Assembly: GCF_900104095.1 (NCBI RefSeq)
Contig: NZ_FNJO01000017.1
Location: 1 to 63,412 of the forward strand
Origin: Ralstonia sp. 25mfcol4.1
GTDB taxonomy: Bacteria > Pseudomonadota > Gammaproteobacteria > Burkholderiales > Burkholderiaceae
Reading direction: 5' to 3'
Length of the DNA stretch: 63,412 bases
The notes beneath the pieces are model-generated. The model made no database searches. It was not told where the DNA came from and saw only the letters and a list, made by a program, of their open reading frames with translations. The translations under genes and the position numbers were made by a program. Shown here one piece after another: positions 35,744 through 44,860 of the stretch (position 1 is its first letter; each line of letters opens with the position of its first letter).

Positions 35744-37201
35744 ATGAAGCCCGATGCCAGACTGACCACCGGCCCGATTGGCCGGACGCTGCTGATGTTC
35801 TCGCTGCCCGTGCTGGGCAGCAACATCCTCCAGTCGCTGAACGCCTCGATCAATTCGGTGTGGGTGGGCCGCTATCTGGGCGAGGCGGCGCTGACCGCCA
35901 CCTCCAACGCCAACATCATCCTGTTCTTTCTGCTGGGCGTGGTGTTCGGCATCAGCATGGCCAATACGATCATGATCGGCCAGGCCATCGGGGCACGAGA
36001 TATCGACGAGGCGCGCCGGGTGGTGGGCACCAGCACCACGTTCTTCGTGGGCATGTCCGTGCTGGCAGCCGCGCTGGGCTTCGTCTTCACCCCGCAGATC
36101 CTGGCGGCGATGCAGACGCCGCACGATGCCGCGCCACTGGCCGTCATCTACCTGCGCATCATCTTTGTCGCGCTGCCGTTCATGTATTTCTACAACTTCG
36201 TGATGATGACGCTGCGCGGCGCTGGAGACTCGCGCACGCCGTTCTATTTCATGCTGCTGTCGGCGGTGCTCGATGTGGTGCTGAATCCGGTGCTGATCTT
36301 CGGCGTCGGGCCGCTGCCCGCGCTGGGGATTGCCGGATCCGCGCTGGCCACGCTGATCGCACAGCTGACCAGCCTGGTGGCGATGATCGTGCTGCTCTAC
36401 CGGCGCAAGCATTTCCTGCTGCTGCATCGGACGCAGCTGGCGCTGCTGAAGCCCGATACGGCCATCCTCAGGGCGCTGGTGGCAAAGGGCCTGCCGATGG
36501 GCCTGCAGATGGTGGTGATCTCGTCGTCGGCCATCGTGATGATGTCGCTGGTCAACGGCTATGGGTCGCAGACCACGGCCGCGTACGGCGTGGCGTCGCA
36601 GCTGTGGACCTACGTGCAGATGCCGGCGCTCGCGGTGGGAGCCAGTGTGTCGTCGATGGTGGCGCAGAACGTGGGCGCAGGCCTGTGGACGCGCGTGTCG
36701 CGCATCACGCAGGTGGGTCTGCTGTTCAATGTGCTGATGACGGGCGCGCTCGTGGCGCTGGTCTACCTGTTCAACCGCCATTCGCTCGGCATCTTTCTGG
36801 GCGACGACAGCGTGGCCATCGAGATCGCTCAACACATCAACCGCGTGGTGCTCTGGTCGTTCATCCTGTTCGGCTTCACGATCGTGGTGTTCGGCACGGT
36901 GCGGGCAACCGGTGCAGTGATGGCGCCGCTGGTCATCCTGTTCATTTCGATGTGGGTGATCCGGCTGCCGTTCGCGTGGGCGCTCGCGGGCCATATCGGA
37001 GCCGAATCGATCTGGTGGAGCTTTCCGCTGGGGTCGGTGGTATCGGTGGCACTGGCCTTCCTCTACTACCGTTTCGGCAACTGGAAGCGCAGCCATATCC
37101 TGCCCGCCACGCCCCAACCCGAAGCGGTGGGGCAGGCGCCCGACACCAGCATGGGATGTCCGTGCGAGGACGTCGACGCAGGCGCCGAAGCGGTCCGCTG
37201 A
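35744..37201 (+). CDS. MATE family efflux transporter
   Basis: A 485-residue, 12-helix multidrug and toxic-compound extrusion protein, a Na+ or H+ antiporter of the inner membrane. The ATG at 35744 gives the N-terminus MKPDARLTTGPIGRTLLMFS. Two MatE repeats are visible, the first around SLNASINSVWVGRYLGEAAL and the second around LPMGLQMVVISSSAIVMMSL. FYNFVMMTLRGAGDSRTPFY is a family landmark. The last 25 residues are a soluble tail with one Cys (MGCPCEDV has two). It is divergent from the aldehyde dehydrogenase; no regulator is adjacent. Confidence 0.92.
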   Translation: MKPDARLTTGPIGRTLLMFSLPVLGSNILQSLNASINSVWVGRYLGEAALTATSNANIILFFLLGVVFGISMANTIMIGQAIGARDIDEARRVVGTSTTFFVGMSVLAAALGFVFTPQILAAMQTPHDAAPLAVIYLRIIFVALPFMYFYNFVMMTLRGAGDSRTPFYFMLLSAVLDVVLNPVLIFGVGPLPALGIAGSALATLIAQLTSLVAMIVLLYRRKHFLLLHRTQLALLKPDTAILRALVAKGLPMGLQMVVISSSAIVMMSLVNGYGSQTTAAYGVASQLWTYVQMPALAVGASVSSMVAQNVGAGLWTRVSRITQVGLLFNVLMTGALVALVYLFNRHSLGIFLGDDSVAIEIAQHINRVVLWSFILFGFTIVVFGTVRATGAVMAPLVILFISMWVIRLPFAWALAGHIGAESIWWSFPLGSVVSVALAFLYYRFGNWKRSHILPATPQPEAVGQAPDTSMGCPCEDVDAGAEAVR

Positions 37202-37625
37202 AGAAAAAGACGCATGCACACATGCATCAGGGCGTCTGCATGACAACACATATGACTTCCACGGGCTGAGGCCCGACGCGTCTGTAAGCCAGTCGAAAGC
37301 TGCGCGGCGCCCGGACGCCGCGCGGCCGCTTCATTGCGCAATCTTTCCTTTCATTCGTCTTACTGCCACGCCTTTCAGTTGGCTTGCATCGACGCCATCC
37401 GTGCGGGCTATTTGCATCGCGACGTGATGTATTGCTTGGGGATGGCCGCTCAAGCGGGGATCGGTAAATACCCTAAACCCCAGACAAATGAAAGGCGGCT
37501 GAAAGTTCCCATTTTTATCGTTCGTCCCATCGCGTCGAACGTGCCAGCACTCGCGCGTTCGCAGCGTGGTGTGCCAGAGCCGGTGAACCACGCGCATCGC
37601 TTTCACAACTTTGAGGAGAATCGTT
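37202..37625. other. Intergenic region between MATE and tctB genes
   Basis: No gene is supported. A perfect 8-bp GC hairpin (GCGCGGCG at 37302-37309 with 37316-37323) may end the MATE transcript, although the following T content is modest. The 300 bases before tctB presumably carry its promoter. No TctC-type binding-protein gene and no two-component regulator is present. Confidence 0.55.
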
Positions 37626-38087
37626 TTGCGCATTCGCAGCCAAAAGGACTTTGCCTCCGGCCTGATGTTCATTCTGGTCGGCCTGGGCTTTTCCTTCGTC
37701 GCTCGCGGCTATTCCATGGGAACTGCCGCCAAGATGGGTCCCGGATATTTTCCGTTCCTGCTCGGGCTCGTGCTTGCACTGCTGGGCGCGGTCGTGACGA
37801 TCGGGGCCCTGTCGTCCAAGGGCGAGCAAGACCAGCTTGCCCGCTGGGACCTGAAGATCCTGTTGTGGATCCTCGGTTCCGTCGTGCTGTTCGGCCTGCT
37901 GCTCAAGCCGCTCGGCATGGTGCTGTCGGTATTCGTGCTGGTGATCGTGTCGTCGATGGCCAGCCATGAGTTCAGCTGGAAGGGCGCCCTGCTCAACAGC
38001 GTCGTGCTCGTGCTGATCAGCATGGGCGCGTTCGTGTACGGCATCAATCTGCAGATGCCGGTGTGGCCTGCCTTCATCACCGGCTAA
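37626..38087 (+). CDS. tctB: Tripartite tricarboxylate transporter small subunit TctB
   Basis: A 153-residue, four-helix inner-membrane protein, the small membrane subunit of a TTT-type carboxylate importer. The start is TTG 37626, with GAGGAGA 6 bases upstream; no ATG fits. The N-terminal block RSQKDFASGLMFILVGLGFS and the turn MGPGYFPFLLGLVLALLGAV are typical of TctB. It is followed 13 bases later by tctA. The specific solute-binding protein TctC is absent here and may be one of the many orphan Bug-type proteins of this bacterial group. Confidence 0.92.
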   Translation: MRIRSQKDFASGLMFILVGLGFSFVARGYSMGTAAKMGPGYFPFLLGLVLALLGAVVTIGALSSKGEQDQLARWDLKILLWILGSVVLFGLLLKPLGMVLSVFVLVIVSSMASHEFSWKGALLNSVVLVLISMGAFVYGINLQMPVWPAFITG

Positions 38088-38100
38088 GGAGTCGCCTCAA

Positions 38101-39603
38101 ATGGAATTGTTTGAACACCTTGCCCTGGGCTTTTCCACGGCACTGACGCTGCAGAACCTGGCGTACGCGTTCCTGGGCTGCGTGCTGGGTACGCTGATCG
38201 GCGTGCTGCCGGGCCTCGGGCCCCTGGCCACCATCGCCATGCTGCTGCCGGTGACGTACTCGCTGCCGCCGGTCGCTGCGCTGATCATGCTGGCCGGTAT
38301 CTACTACGGTGCACAGTACGGCGGCTCCACCACCGCCATCCTGGTGAACCTGCCGGGTGAATCGTCGTCCGTGGTGACCACCATCGACGGCTACCAGATG
38401 GCACGGCGCGGCCGCGCCGGTGTGGCACTGGCCACCGCCGGCCTCGGTTCGTTCTTCGCCGGTTGCGTGGCCACGCTGATCCTGGCGGCCTTTGCAACGC
38501 CGCTGTCGGAACTGGCGTTCAAGTTCGGCCCCGCCGAATACTTCTCGCTGATGGTGCTTGGCCTGATCGGTGCCGTGGTGCTGGCTTCGGGGTCGCTGCC
38601 GAAGGCTGTGGCGATGATCGTGCTGGGTCTGCTGATGGGTCTGATCGGTACCGACGTGAACTCGGGCGCTGCGCGCTTTTCGTTCGACGTGCCTGAACTG
38701 ACCGACGGCATCGACTTCGTGGCGCTGGCCATGGGTATGTTCGGCTTTGCGGAAATCATCGCGAACCTGGAACAGAAGGAGGCTCGCGAGACGTTCACGA
38801 ACAAGGTGACGAACCTGTTCCCGACCAAGGAAGACTTCAAGCGCATGATTCCTGCCGTGCTGCGTGGCACGGCCCTGGGTTCGGCGCTGGGTATCCTGCC
38901 GGGCGGCGGTGCGGCACTGGCTTCGTTTGCAGCCTACTCGCTGGAAAAGAAGACCTCGAAGTTCGCGCACGAGTTCGGCAAGGGCGCCATCGAAGGCGTG
39001 GCAGGTCCGGAATCGGCCAACAACGCCGCGGCACAGACGTCGTTCATCCCGCTGCTGACCCTGGGTATCCCGCCGAACGCCGTGATGGCGCTGATGGTGG
39101 GTGCGATGACCATCCACAACATCCAGCCGGGCCCGCAGGTGATGACCAGCAACCCGTCGCTGTTCTGGGGCCTGATTGCCTCGATGTGGATCGGCAACCT
39201 GATGCTGATCATCCTGAACCTGCCGATGATCGGTATCTGGGTGAAGCTGCTGACCGTGCCGTATCGCTTCCTGTACCCGGCCATCCTCACGTTCTGCTGC
39301 ATCGGCGTGTACTCGGTCAACAACCAGACCTTCGACGTGTTCATGGCAGCCGCCTTCGGTGTGATCGGCTACCTGTTCCTGAAGCTCAAATGCGAGCCGG
39401 CGCCGCTGCTGCTGGGCTTCGTGCTCGGACCGATGATGGAAGAAAACTTCCGCCGTACGCTGCTGCTGTCGCGTGGCGAGTTCACGGTGTTCTTCACCCG
39501 TCCGCTGTCGGTGGGCCTGCTGATTGCCGCAGCCGCCCTGGTGGCCGTGGTGGCGCTGCCGTCGATCAAGGCGAAGCGCGAAGAAGCGTTCCAGGAAGAA
39601 TAA
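38101..39603 (+). CDS. tctA: Tripartite tricarboxylate transporter large subunit TctA
   Basis: The 500-residue large permease subunit with about 12 helices. TctA landmarks are GVLPGLGPLATIAMLLPVTY, YYGAQYGGSTTAILVNLPGE, GILPGGGAALASFAAYSLEK and EGVAGPESANNAAAQTSFIP. The two internal LPG-rich repeats form the substrate path. With TctB it completes the membrane part of a citrate-, tartrate- or related carboxylate importer; the substrate depends on an unlinked binding protein. A strong terminator follows. Confidence 0.95.
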   Translation: MELFEHLALGFSTALTLQNLAYAFLGCVLGTLIGVLPGLGPLATIAMLLPVTYSLPPVAALIMLAGIYYGAQYGGSTTAILVNLPGESSSVVTTIDGYQMARRGRAGVALATAGLGSFFAGCVATLILAAFATPLSELAFKFGPAEYFSLMVLGLIGAVVLASGSLPKAVAMIVLGLLMGLIGTDVNSGAARFSFDVPELTDGIDFVALAMGMFGFAEIIANLEQKEARETFTNKVTNLFPTKEDFKRMIPAVLRGTALGSALGILPGGGAALASFAAYSLEKKTSKFAHEFGKGAIEGVAGPESANNAAAQTSFIPLLTLGIPPNAVMALMVGAMTIHNIQPGPQVMTSNPSLFWGLIASMWIGNLMLIILNLPMIGIWVKLLTVPYRFLYPAILTFCCIGVYSVNNQTFDVFMAAAFGVIGYLFLKLKCEPAPLLLGFVLGPMMEENFRRTLLLSRGEFTVFFTRPLSVGLLIAAAALVAVVALPSIKAKREEAFQEE

Positions 39604-39662
39604 CGCTCCGTGGCGTTCCTGAACTACCGCGCCGCCCCGGCGGCGCGGAACTAGCAAGCTTT

Positions 39663-39693
39663 CGGGGTGCCACTACGTGCACCCCGTTTTTTT
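39663..39693 (+). terminator. Rho-independent terminator of tctBA
   Basis: CGGGGTGC (39663-39670) pairs with GCACCCCG (39679-39686), followed by seven T residues. Confidence 0.9.
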
Positions 39694-39789
39694 GGCATTC
39701 AAAGATGATGAGGGCCTGGCTGCGCAAGCAGTCTCGGGCTGCGCATGATGATTAGACTTACCGCACCTTTGGCTGCGTCACCTGCGCCT

Positions 39790-40077
39790 ATGAAAACGCC
39801 TTCGCTCGACCGGATCGTTTCCCGGCTGTACATCCTCAAGCTGGTGCAGGCCAGCCCATCCACGGTCTTCAACCTGATGGAGCGTCTGCGCGAGCGCGGC
39901 ATCGACAAGAACATTCGCGCCTTGCGGCCTGTGCTGCGCAGCCTCATGATGGCACGCGCGATTACCGCCGAGCTGGTGGAGGGCAACGGCCGCGTGTACA
40001 CGATCACCGACCAGGGCCGCGCCGAGCTGGACGCCTATCTGTCGCACCTCGACGTGTTGAAGCAGGAAGTCGAGTGA
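39790..40077 (+). CDS. Small PadR-like winged-helix protein
   Basis: A 95-residue protein from ATG 39790; a longer in-frame start at 39745 is possible. The sequence has a winged-helix pattern: a helix DRIVSRLYILKLVQA, a turn-helix STVFNLMERLRERGIDKN, a recognition helix IRALRPVLRSLMMARAI, and a wing NGRVYTITDQGRAELDAYL. The last block matches the wing of PadR-type regulators. The tctBA terminator lies between it and tctA, so it has its own promoter or relies on read-through. Its target is unknown, and control of tctBA is only a positional guess. Confidence 0.72.
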   Translation: MKTPSLDRIVSRLYILKLVQASPSTVFNLMERLRERGIDKNIRALRPVLRSLMMARAITAELVEGNGRVYTITDQGRAELDAYLSHLDVLKQEVE

Positions 40078-40102
40078 ATCACCGGCCCCGCACATAACAA
40101 AA

Positions 40103-40131
40103 CGCCCCGATGCCGCAAGGGCATCGGGGCG
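40103..40131 (-). terminator. Rho-independent terminator of the DUF4397 gene
   Basis: CGCCCCGATGCC (40103-40114) pairs perfectly with 40120-40131 over 12 bp. On the minus strand the hairpin is followed by TTTTGTT, 19 bases after the DUF4397 stop. Confidence 0.88.
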
Positions 40132-40149
40132 CCGCAGGCACGTCGGGTA

Positions 40150-40941
40150 TTACTGTGCCGACGTCTGCGTCACAAGCTCCTGGGCCGTCGCATTGCTGGT
40201 GTTGCTTTGAGCCACCAGCACCTTGATCTTGTTCGGCACCACGGCGCCAAAGCCGTCTGCCGGGATCGTGGTGATCAGCCAGTCGGCGTTCTTGCTGATG
40301 GTCAGCGCGCCCGAGTCGAAGATTACGGTCTTGGTGCCCGCCGTGGTGATGCGCAGGCGATAGGTGCCACCATCCACATACTGCGAGTCCTGGCCCGATG
40401 CCGGCACGGCGGCCTTGTACTGCACCGATGCCATGTTGGGCGACACCGAGTTCAGATCCACCGCGGGCGTGGTCAGGTACACGTCGATGTTCTGCGCGTT
40501 GATCGACGCATTGAAGGTCCGCACGCGCGCCGACGTATCAAGCAGCCCCTTGCCATACGGATCGTCGATCTGCGCCACGTCGGCGGCCGTGGTGCCGGGC
40601 AGTGCGATCACGGTGTACTTGTGACCCGTGTGAGCATCCACGGTGGTCGCGCCAATCTGCGTCGACGTGCCCGTCAGGTTGAAGGCGAACAGATTGTTGC
40701 CCGTGGAGACGTCGAAGTAGCCCGACACCGTCTTGTACGGGATGTTCGTCAACGAAGTCTTCGCGCCATTCTGTAGCACGTCGACATTGGGGCCTGCAGT
40801 GACTGCATGGATCACGCGCACCGCCGGCTTGCTGACGCCGATGCGGTCATCGATGCCGTCGTCGCCACCGCCGCAGGCCGCCAGTACGGCGGTCGTTGCC
40901 AGCGCCAGTCCCAGAATGATTCTTTTCCTGAATTGCGTCAT
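40150..40941 (-). CDS. DUF4397 domain lipoprotein
   Basis: A 263-residue outer-membrane or periplasmic lipoprotein. The signal peptide ends in lipobox L-A-A-C (Cys23), followed by a flexible GGGDDG linker. One or two DUF4397 modules follow, with VRVIHAVTAGPNVDVLQNG and later VRTFNASINAQNIDVYLTTP. These beta-sandwich repeats pair a conserved A-x-P-N-V-D-V motif with a Thr/Tyr-rich strand. Function is unknown; related proteins are secreted or surface-attached. It has a single gene unit with its own terminator. Confidence 0.9.
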   Translation of the reverse strand: MTQFRKRIILGLALATTAVLAACGGGDDGIDDRIGVSKPAVRVIHAVTAGPNVDVLQNGAKTSLTNIPYKTVSGYFDVSTGNNLFAFNLTGTSTQIGATTVDAHTGHKYTVIALPGTTAADVAQIDDPYGKGLLDTSARVRTFNASINAQNIDVYLTTPAVDLNSVSPNMASVQYKAAVPASGQDSQYVDGGTYRLRITTAGTKTVIFDSGALTISKNADWLITTIPADGFGAVVPNKIKVLVAQSNTSNATAQELVTQTSAQ

Positions 40942-41270
40942 GCTTTCACCTCATTTCCGTTTGAAGTTCAGGGAGCGAGCGAGACATGGCTTGCGACGAC
41001 AACGTGCCCCGCACCGACGCAGCAGTGCGTACGAAGGAAGATTCGTCGTTGCGTGCGATGCTCGCCGCGCTCGGCAATCGTTGATGCGGGTTGCAGCTGG
41101 CAGCCTTGGTCATTGCGCTTGCCGTGATGAAACGATAGGCATCCGCCAACGGGCGAAACAGACGCGGGGCTCCGAAATGGATGTCGGAGGAATCCCACAA
41201 TTTGGTTGCAAAGCTGACACAGAGGCGTACGTTTCAAACGCGTCATCCATTCGCCGGCATCAGCGCACCG
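40942..41270. other. Intergenic region upstream of the DUF4397 gene
   Basis: No reading frame on either strand has a ribosome site and coding character. It should contain the DUF4397 promoter (minus strand) and the 3' end of the PIMT-esterase fusion transcript. I see no strong hairpin. Confidence 0.5.
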
Positions 41271-43289
41271 CTAGAGGCCAAAAGGCCACGTCTCGGGCAT
41301 GCCGGTACCTGGCGTCTGGTCAACGGGCAACGGGGTGACGGCCGTGGTCTCCTCGAACCAGACCCATCCATCGAACTGTTCTGGCAGAACCGCGCGTGCA
41401 TAGTGGCTGACGAGTTCGGTATCGGGGCGGTAGATCACGCCGATAAATCGCTCCTGCCGCGGCGTCATCAAGGCAGTGCGCAGCGCCGCGCTGGCGGACG
41501 CCACGCCGGCGCGCAAATCCACGAATGCCCGAGCAACCCCGCCTTCATGAGCGATGAAGGCATAGCTGTCGGTACGGGCCGGCAGCACGCGCTTGACCTC
41601 CATGGGGCCGTCCCAATCGGACGCCGCAGCCACAGTGCCGGTATAGGTATCCTGGCCGATCAACGCTGCACGGGTCCCGAACCGCTCGCGGCATAGTTGC
41701 CCGATATTCAGTTCCTGGCGGTCGGTGCCCATGGCGGTGGCCGCCGCATTGCCAATATGCGAGTTGTGGGCCCAGACCACCGCCTTGGCGTGCGGGCCGT
41801 GGGCCTCTAGCAGGCGGGCCAGGACATCGAACATATGGGTGTCGCGCAGGTTCCAGCTGGCAGCGGCACCGTAGTACATCAGCCGATAGTATTGTTCGGC
41901 CGAAGCAACGAGCCGCGCGTTCTGGGCAGCGTCGAAATAGTCTTCGAAGCCGTGGCTGCCGTAGTCGATGCGTTGCGCCAGCAGCGACTGCAATTGCGCG
42001 ATCACGGCGTCTTCGCAGGCCGAGTACGCGCCGGACAGTACCGCGCGTCCGTAGACGGCGGGCTGCTGCCGCCAGGGGTCCAGGCAGGCGTAGCGTTGGC
42101 GCGCCTCGGCCGCCGCTGCGGGGTCGATCCTGTCGAGGTAGGCCAGCACCGACGCCATCGACGCCTTCATGCTGTAGAGGTCCAGCCCGAAGAAGCCCGC
42201 TTGATGTGGCGCGGGCCGCTGCGCGTTGTAGCTGCGCAGCCACTGCACGAACGCCGCCACCTCCTGGTTTCGCCACATCCATGTGGGGAAGCGCGAGAAC
42301 GGTGCGAACGCTTCGGTGCTGCTGCCGGCCCGGGTGCCGGTGGACTGGGTGCCGGGCGGCGGCGGCCGCTGGCGCACGTACCGGTCGATGGTGGCTGCGT
42401 CGGGCCAGTCTGCCTCCACGGCGACGATCCTAAAGCCGTGCCGTTCGATGAGCCGCTGCGTGGCACGGGCACGGGCGCGATAGAACTCCGATGTGCCGTG
42501 CGACGACTCGCCCAGCAACACCACCTTGCAATCGCCGAAGCGGTCGATCCAATCGGCAAAGTCTGGGGCGTCGATATCGGGCAGGGGGATCGCCGCATCG
42601 GCGAACGCCCGCGCCGCGGTACTCATATTGTGCGCGCGCGGATCCTCCCAGCCCTGCTCCCCGATCAGCGGCACGAACATGACTTGCCCCAGGTCGTCGC
42701 GCGTGAGGCGACCATCGGCCTCGCGAACGACGCGCACCAGCGTCTGCTGCGAATGCAGGGCGCCCAGCGGCATGATCAGCGTGCCGCCCGGTGCCAGCTG
42801 TGCGATCCACGCTTCGGGGATGCGGGGGCCGCCCGCCGTGGCGATGATGGCGTCGTACGGTGCGCCATCGGGCCAGCCAAGCGTGCCGTCCGCAATGTGA
42901 ATCTCCACGTTCGACACACCAAGCGCCGTCAACCGTCCCGCTGCAGCGTTCGCCAGCGCACCATGCCTTTCCAAAGAGACAACGTGGGCCGCGATGCGCG
43001 CGGTAATAGCGGCGGAATAGCCCGACCCTGTACCGATCTCCAGCACGCGGGCAGCCGGCGTCAGGCGCGCCGCTTCAATCATGCGGGCAACAATGTAGGG
43101 CTGGGAGATCGTCTGACCCTGCCCGATGCCAAGCGGCGCATCGTCGTATGCGCTCGGCGTGGCCGCCTCAGGCACGAACTGCTCGCGCGGCACGTCGCCC
43201 ATGGCTTGCAGGACGCGGGCATCCACGATGCCGCGTCGGCGTAGCTGCAGCGCCACCATGTTCTGGCGGCGATCAGCAGGCGTATCCAT
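41271..43289 (-). CDS. Protein-L-isoaspartate methyltransferase fused to an erythromycin-esterase-like domain
   Basis: A 672-residue two-domain protein. Residues 1-220 are a PIMT (Pcm), which repairs isoaspartyl damage using S-adenosylmethionine: FVPEAATPSAYDDAPLGIGQ, GQTISQPYIVARMIEAA, and the SAM loop EIGTGSGYS at 84-92. From about residue 225 an erythromycin-esterase-like domain begins: LLGESSHGTSEFYRAR with the conserved E and H, RIVAVEADWPDA, and AHNSHIGNAAAT near the C-terminus. The ATG at 43289 is used; a GTG at 43298 is possible. One continuous frame spans both domains with no stop, so a true fusion is likely. Ere-type homologues hydrolyse macrolide lactones, but many chromosomal members have unknown substrates. 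Confidence 0.9.
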   Translation of the reverse strand: MDTPADRRQNMVALQLRRRGIVDARVLQAMGDVPREQFVPEAATPSAYDDAPLGIGQGQTISQPYIVARMIEAARLTPAARVLEIGTGSGYSAAITARIAAHVVSLERHGALANAAAGRLTALGVSNVEIHIADGTLGWPDGAPYDAIIATAGGPRIPEAWIAQLAPGGTLIMPLGALHSQQTLVRVVREADGRLTRDDLGQVMFVPLIGEQGWEDPRAHNMSTAARAFADAAIPLPDIDAPDFADWIDRFGDCKVVLLGESSHGTSEFYRARARATQRLIERHGFRIVAVEADWPDAATIDRYVRQRPPPPGTQSTGTRAGSSTEAFAPFSRFPTWMWRNQEVAAFVQWLRSYNAQRPAPHQAGFFGLDLYSMKASMASVLAYLDRIDPAAAAEARQRYACLDPWRQQPAVYGRAVLSGAYSACEDAVIAQLQSLLAQRIDYGSHGFEDYFDAAQNARLVASAEQYYRLMYYGAAASWNLRDTHMFDVLARLLEAHGPHAKAVVWAHNSHIGNAAATAMGTDRQELNIGQLCRERFGTRAALIGQDTYTGTVAAASDWDGPMEVKRVLPARTDSYAFIAHEGGVARAFVDLRAGVASASAALRTALMTPRQERFIGVIYRPDTELVSHYARAVLPEQFDGWVWFEETTAVTPLPVDQTPGTGMPETWPFGL

Positions 43290-43450
43290 TCGCTGCACCG
43301 GAAATTGTGGCCGCTACCGCGCCGGCGTTTGAATCACCGGCTTGTAAGGCGTGCAGTCGCGGGTAGATTCGCGCCCGCGCCGACGCCGCGCGCCCGTGTC
43401 GTACGAGTGCGCGATGGCAGCCGGCGCGACGCGGCATCAGAGGGGGCAGG

Positions 43451-43882
43451 TCAGATGGTGCCGCCCACATTGGTCCAGTAGGGGTCACGACCGTAATACT
43501 GGTGCACGGTGGTGGCCCACTGCGGATCGGCCATCCTCGGCCAGCTGTCCTTGTTGAAGCCCGGGGCGTCCTTGATGCGATCGGCGGTCAGTCCAAGCCG
43601 GAAGCACTTCGCGTCGGTATCCATGACCAGCGCGCTCCACGGAATCGCATGCAGCGTATCGCCAATGCCAAGAAAGCCGCCAGTCGTCAGCACGGCGTAT
43701 GCGACCCGTCCGCTTTGAACGTCGATCATGATCTCCTTGATCTCGCCCACGTGCTCGCCGTCGGACGCGTAGACCTTGGTGTCGTCGAGGCTCGACGCAG
43801 CCATGACTTCGGGGCCGGGGCCTTCGCCCACGCCAGAACCGACGATGCCGGCGCCCTGGGCGGAAGAGAGATTGGATGCCAT
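43451..43882 (-). CDS. PRC-barrel domain protein
   Basis: A 143-residue cytoplasmic protein from ATG 43882 behind CAGGAGA. A short flexible N-terminus leads into a PRC-barrel (about 36-110): MAASSLDDTKVYASDGEHVG, IKEIMIDVQSGRVAYAVLTT, then GDTLHAIPWSALVMD. The C-terminus (DSWPRMADPQWATTVHQYYG) matches stand-alone stress-associated PRC proteins. PRC barrels bind RNA, proteins or photosynthetic complexes; in this class they are frequently encoded next to BON-domain genes, as here. It lies 101 bases after the BON gene on the same strand and may be co-transcribed. Confidence 0.9.
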   Translation of the reverse strand: MASNLSSAQGAGIVGSGVGEGPGPEVMAASSLDDTKVYASDGEHVGEIKEIMIDVQSGRVAYAVLTTGGFLGIGDTLHAIPWSALVMDTDAKCFRLGLTADRIKDAPGFNKDSWPRMADPQWATTVHQYYGRDPYWTNVGGTI

Positions 43883-43983
43883 TGCAGTCTCCTGTGATGT
43901 GCCATCGGAAACCACCGTGGCGCAACAAGCGTGCCCGTCGATGCCGGTGGCGCCGCCGGCCCCTTGCGTCCCGCTGGCATCGC

Positions 43984-44541
43984 TTATCCGGTGACGACCA
44001 GCTCCAGCTGATTGCGGATTTCATGGGACGGCAGGCATTCCTGCGCCACGTGTCCGATGCGGACTTTCGTTTGCGCGTCGTGCACATGGCCGGTCAACAC
44101 GCAGATGCCGTCCGAGATCGTTGCCTTGACCGTGCCGGGATCGACCCATTGCGCCAGGCGCTCGTCCAGCACCTCGCGCAGCTGGATATCGGTGAGTGGC
44201 GCGATGGCCTGCATGTCGGCGTTGTCGTACTGGCCGAGCGAAGCGGGCCCGGGCAACGGTCGGGTGGATTCGGGCCGCGTGGGCGTCAGCGCCGCCTGGC
44301 GCGGCGCGGTGCCATACATGCCATGCTGCTCGATGCCGGCCGGCTCCGTCGTGCCGCACGGGGAGTAGCGTGGCGTGGGAGAGTTGTCCAGATGCGCGGG
44401 CATGGCCTGCTCGTATTGGTACTTTCGATGATCGTCGCTCACGCCGCTGTGGCCGCCATAGCGATGGTTCGTCAGCGGCGCGCTGGTTTCGGGGGTGGAC
44501 GGGTTCTCCGGCTGCACGCCTTCCGGTGTCGTGTCGCTCAT
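43984..44541 (-). CDS. BON-domain protein with long disordered N-terminus
   Basis: A 185-residue protein from ATG 44541, chosen for the GAGGAGCG ribosome site 7 bases upstream. Residues 1-110 are disordered and rich in Pro, Thr, Gln and Tyr (TSAPLTNHRYGGHSGVSDDH). The last 65 residues are a BON domain with the pattern LTDIQLREVLDERLAQ and VKATISDGICVLTGHVHDA. BON domains bind phospholipid and occur in osmotic-shock proteins such as OsmY. There is no signal peptide, so it should be cytoplasmic or peripheral. It may form a unit with the PRC-barrel gene. Confidence 0.85.
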   Translation of the reverse strand: MSDTTPEGVQPENPSTPETSAPLTNHRYGGHSGVSDDHRKYQYEQAMPAHLDNSPTPRYSPCGTTEPAGIEQHGMYGTAPRQAALTPTRPESTRPLPGPASLGQYDNADMQAIAPLTDIQLREVLDERLAQWVDPGTVKATISDGICVLTGHVHDAQTKVRIGHVAQECLPSHEIRNQLELVVTG

Positions 44542-44860
44542 GGTCGCGCTCCTCATGCATGGGTTCCGAAGGGCTTCAAGCGACGCATCGAGCGTGCCAG
44601 CCCGCAAAAAGGGGCGACGGACGGCAGGGATGCAGCCGTTGCACGTACATCTGACGCCCCTGCGGAGATTTTTACTGCCCACCGCGGCATCGCAGGCGCC
44701 ACCCGCCTGGAGCGCCGCATCCCCTCCCAGCGGGTGACGGCTAGCGGGCAAACGATGGGTGTGGCGCTTGATGGCCCGGCGTGCTGTGGTGGCGCGTCAC
44801 CCGGCATGGCCGTTGCGAGCATCGTGCAGATCTTTCATCCACCGATTTGGGAGAGAAGTC
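44542..44860. other. Divergent promoter region between BON and collagen-like genes
   Basis: A 319-base gap expected to hold promoters for both flanking genes. No coding frame is supported. No clear shared operator is visible by eye. Confidence 0.5.
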
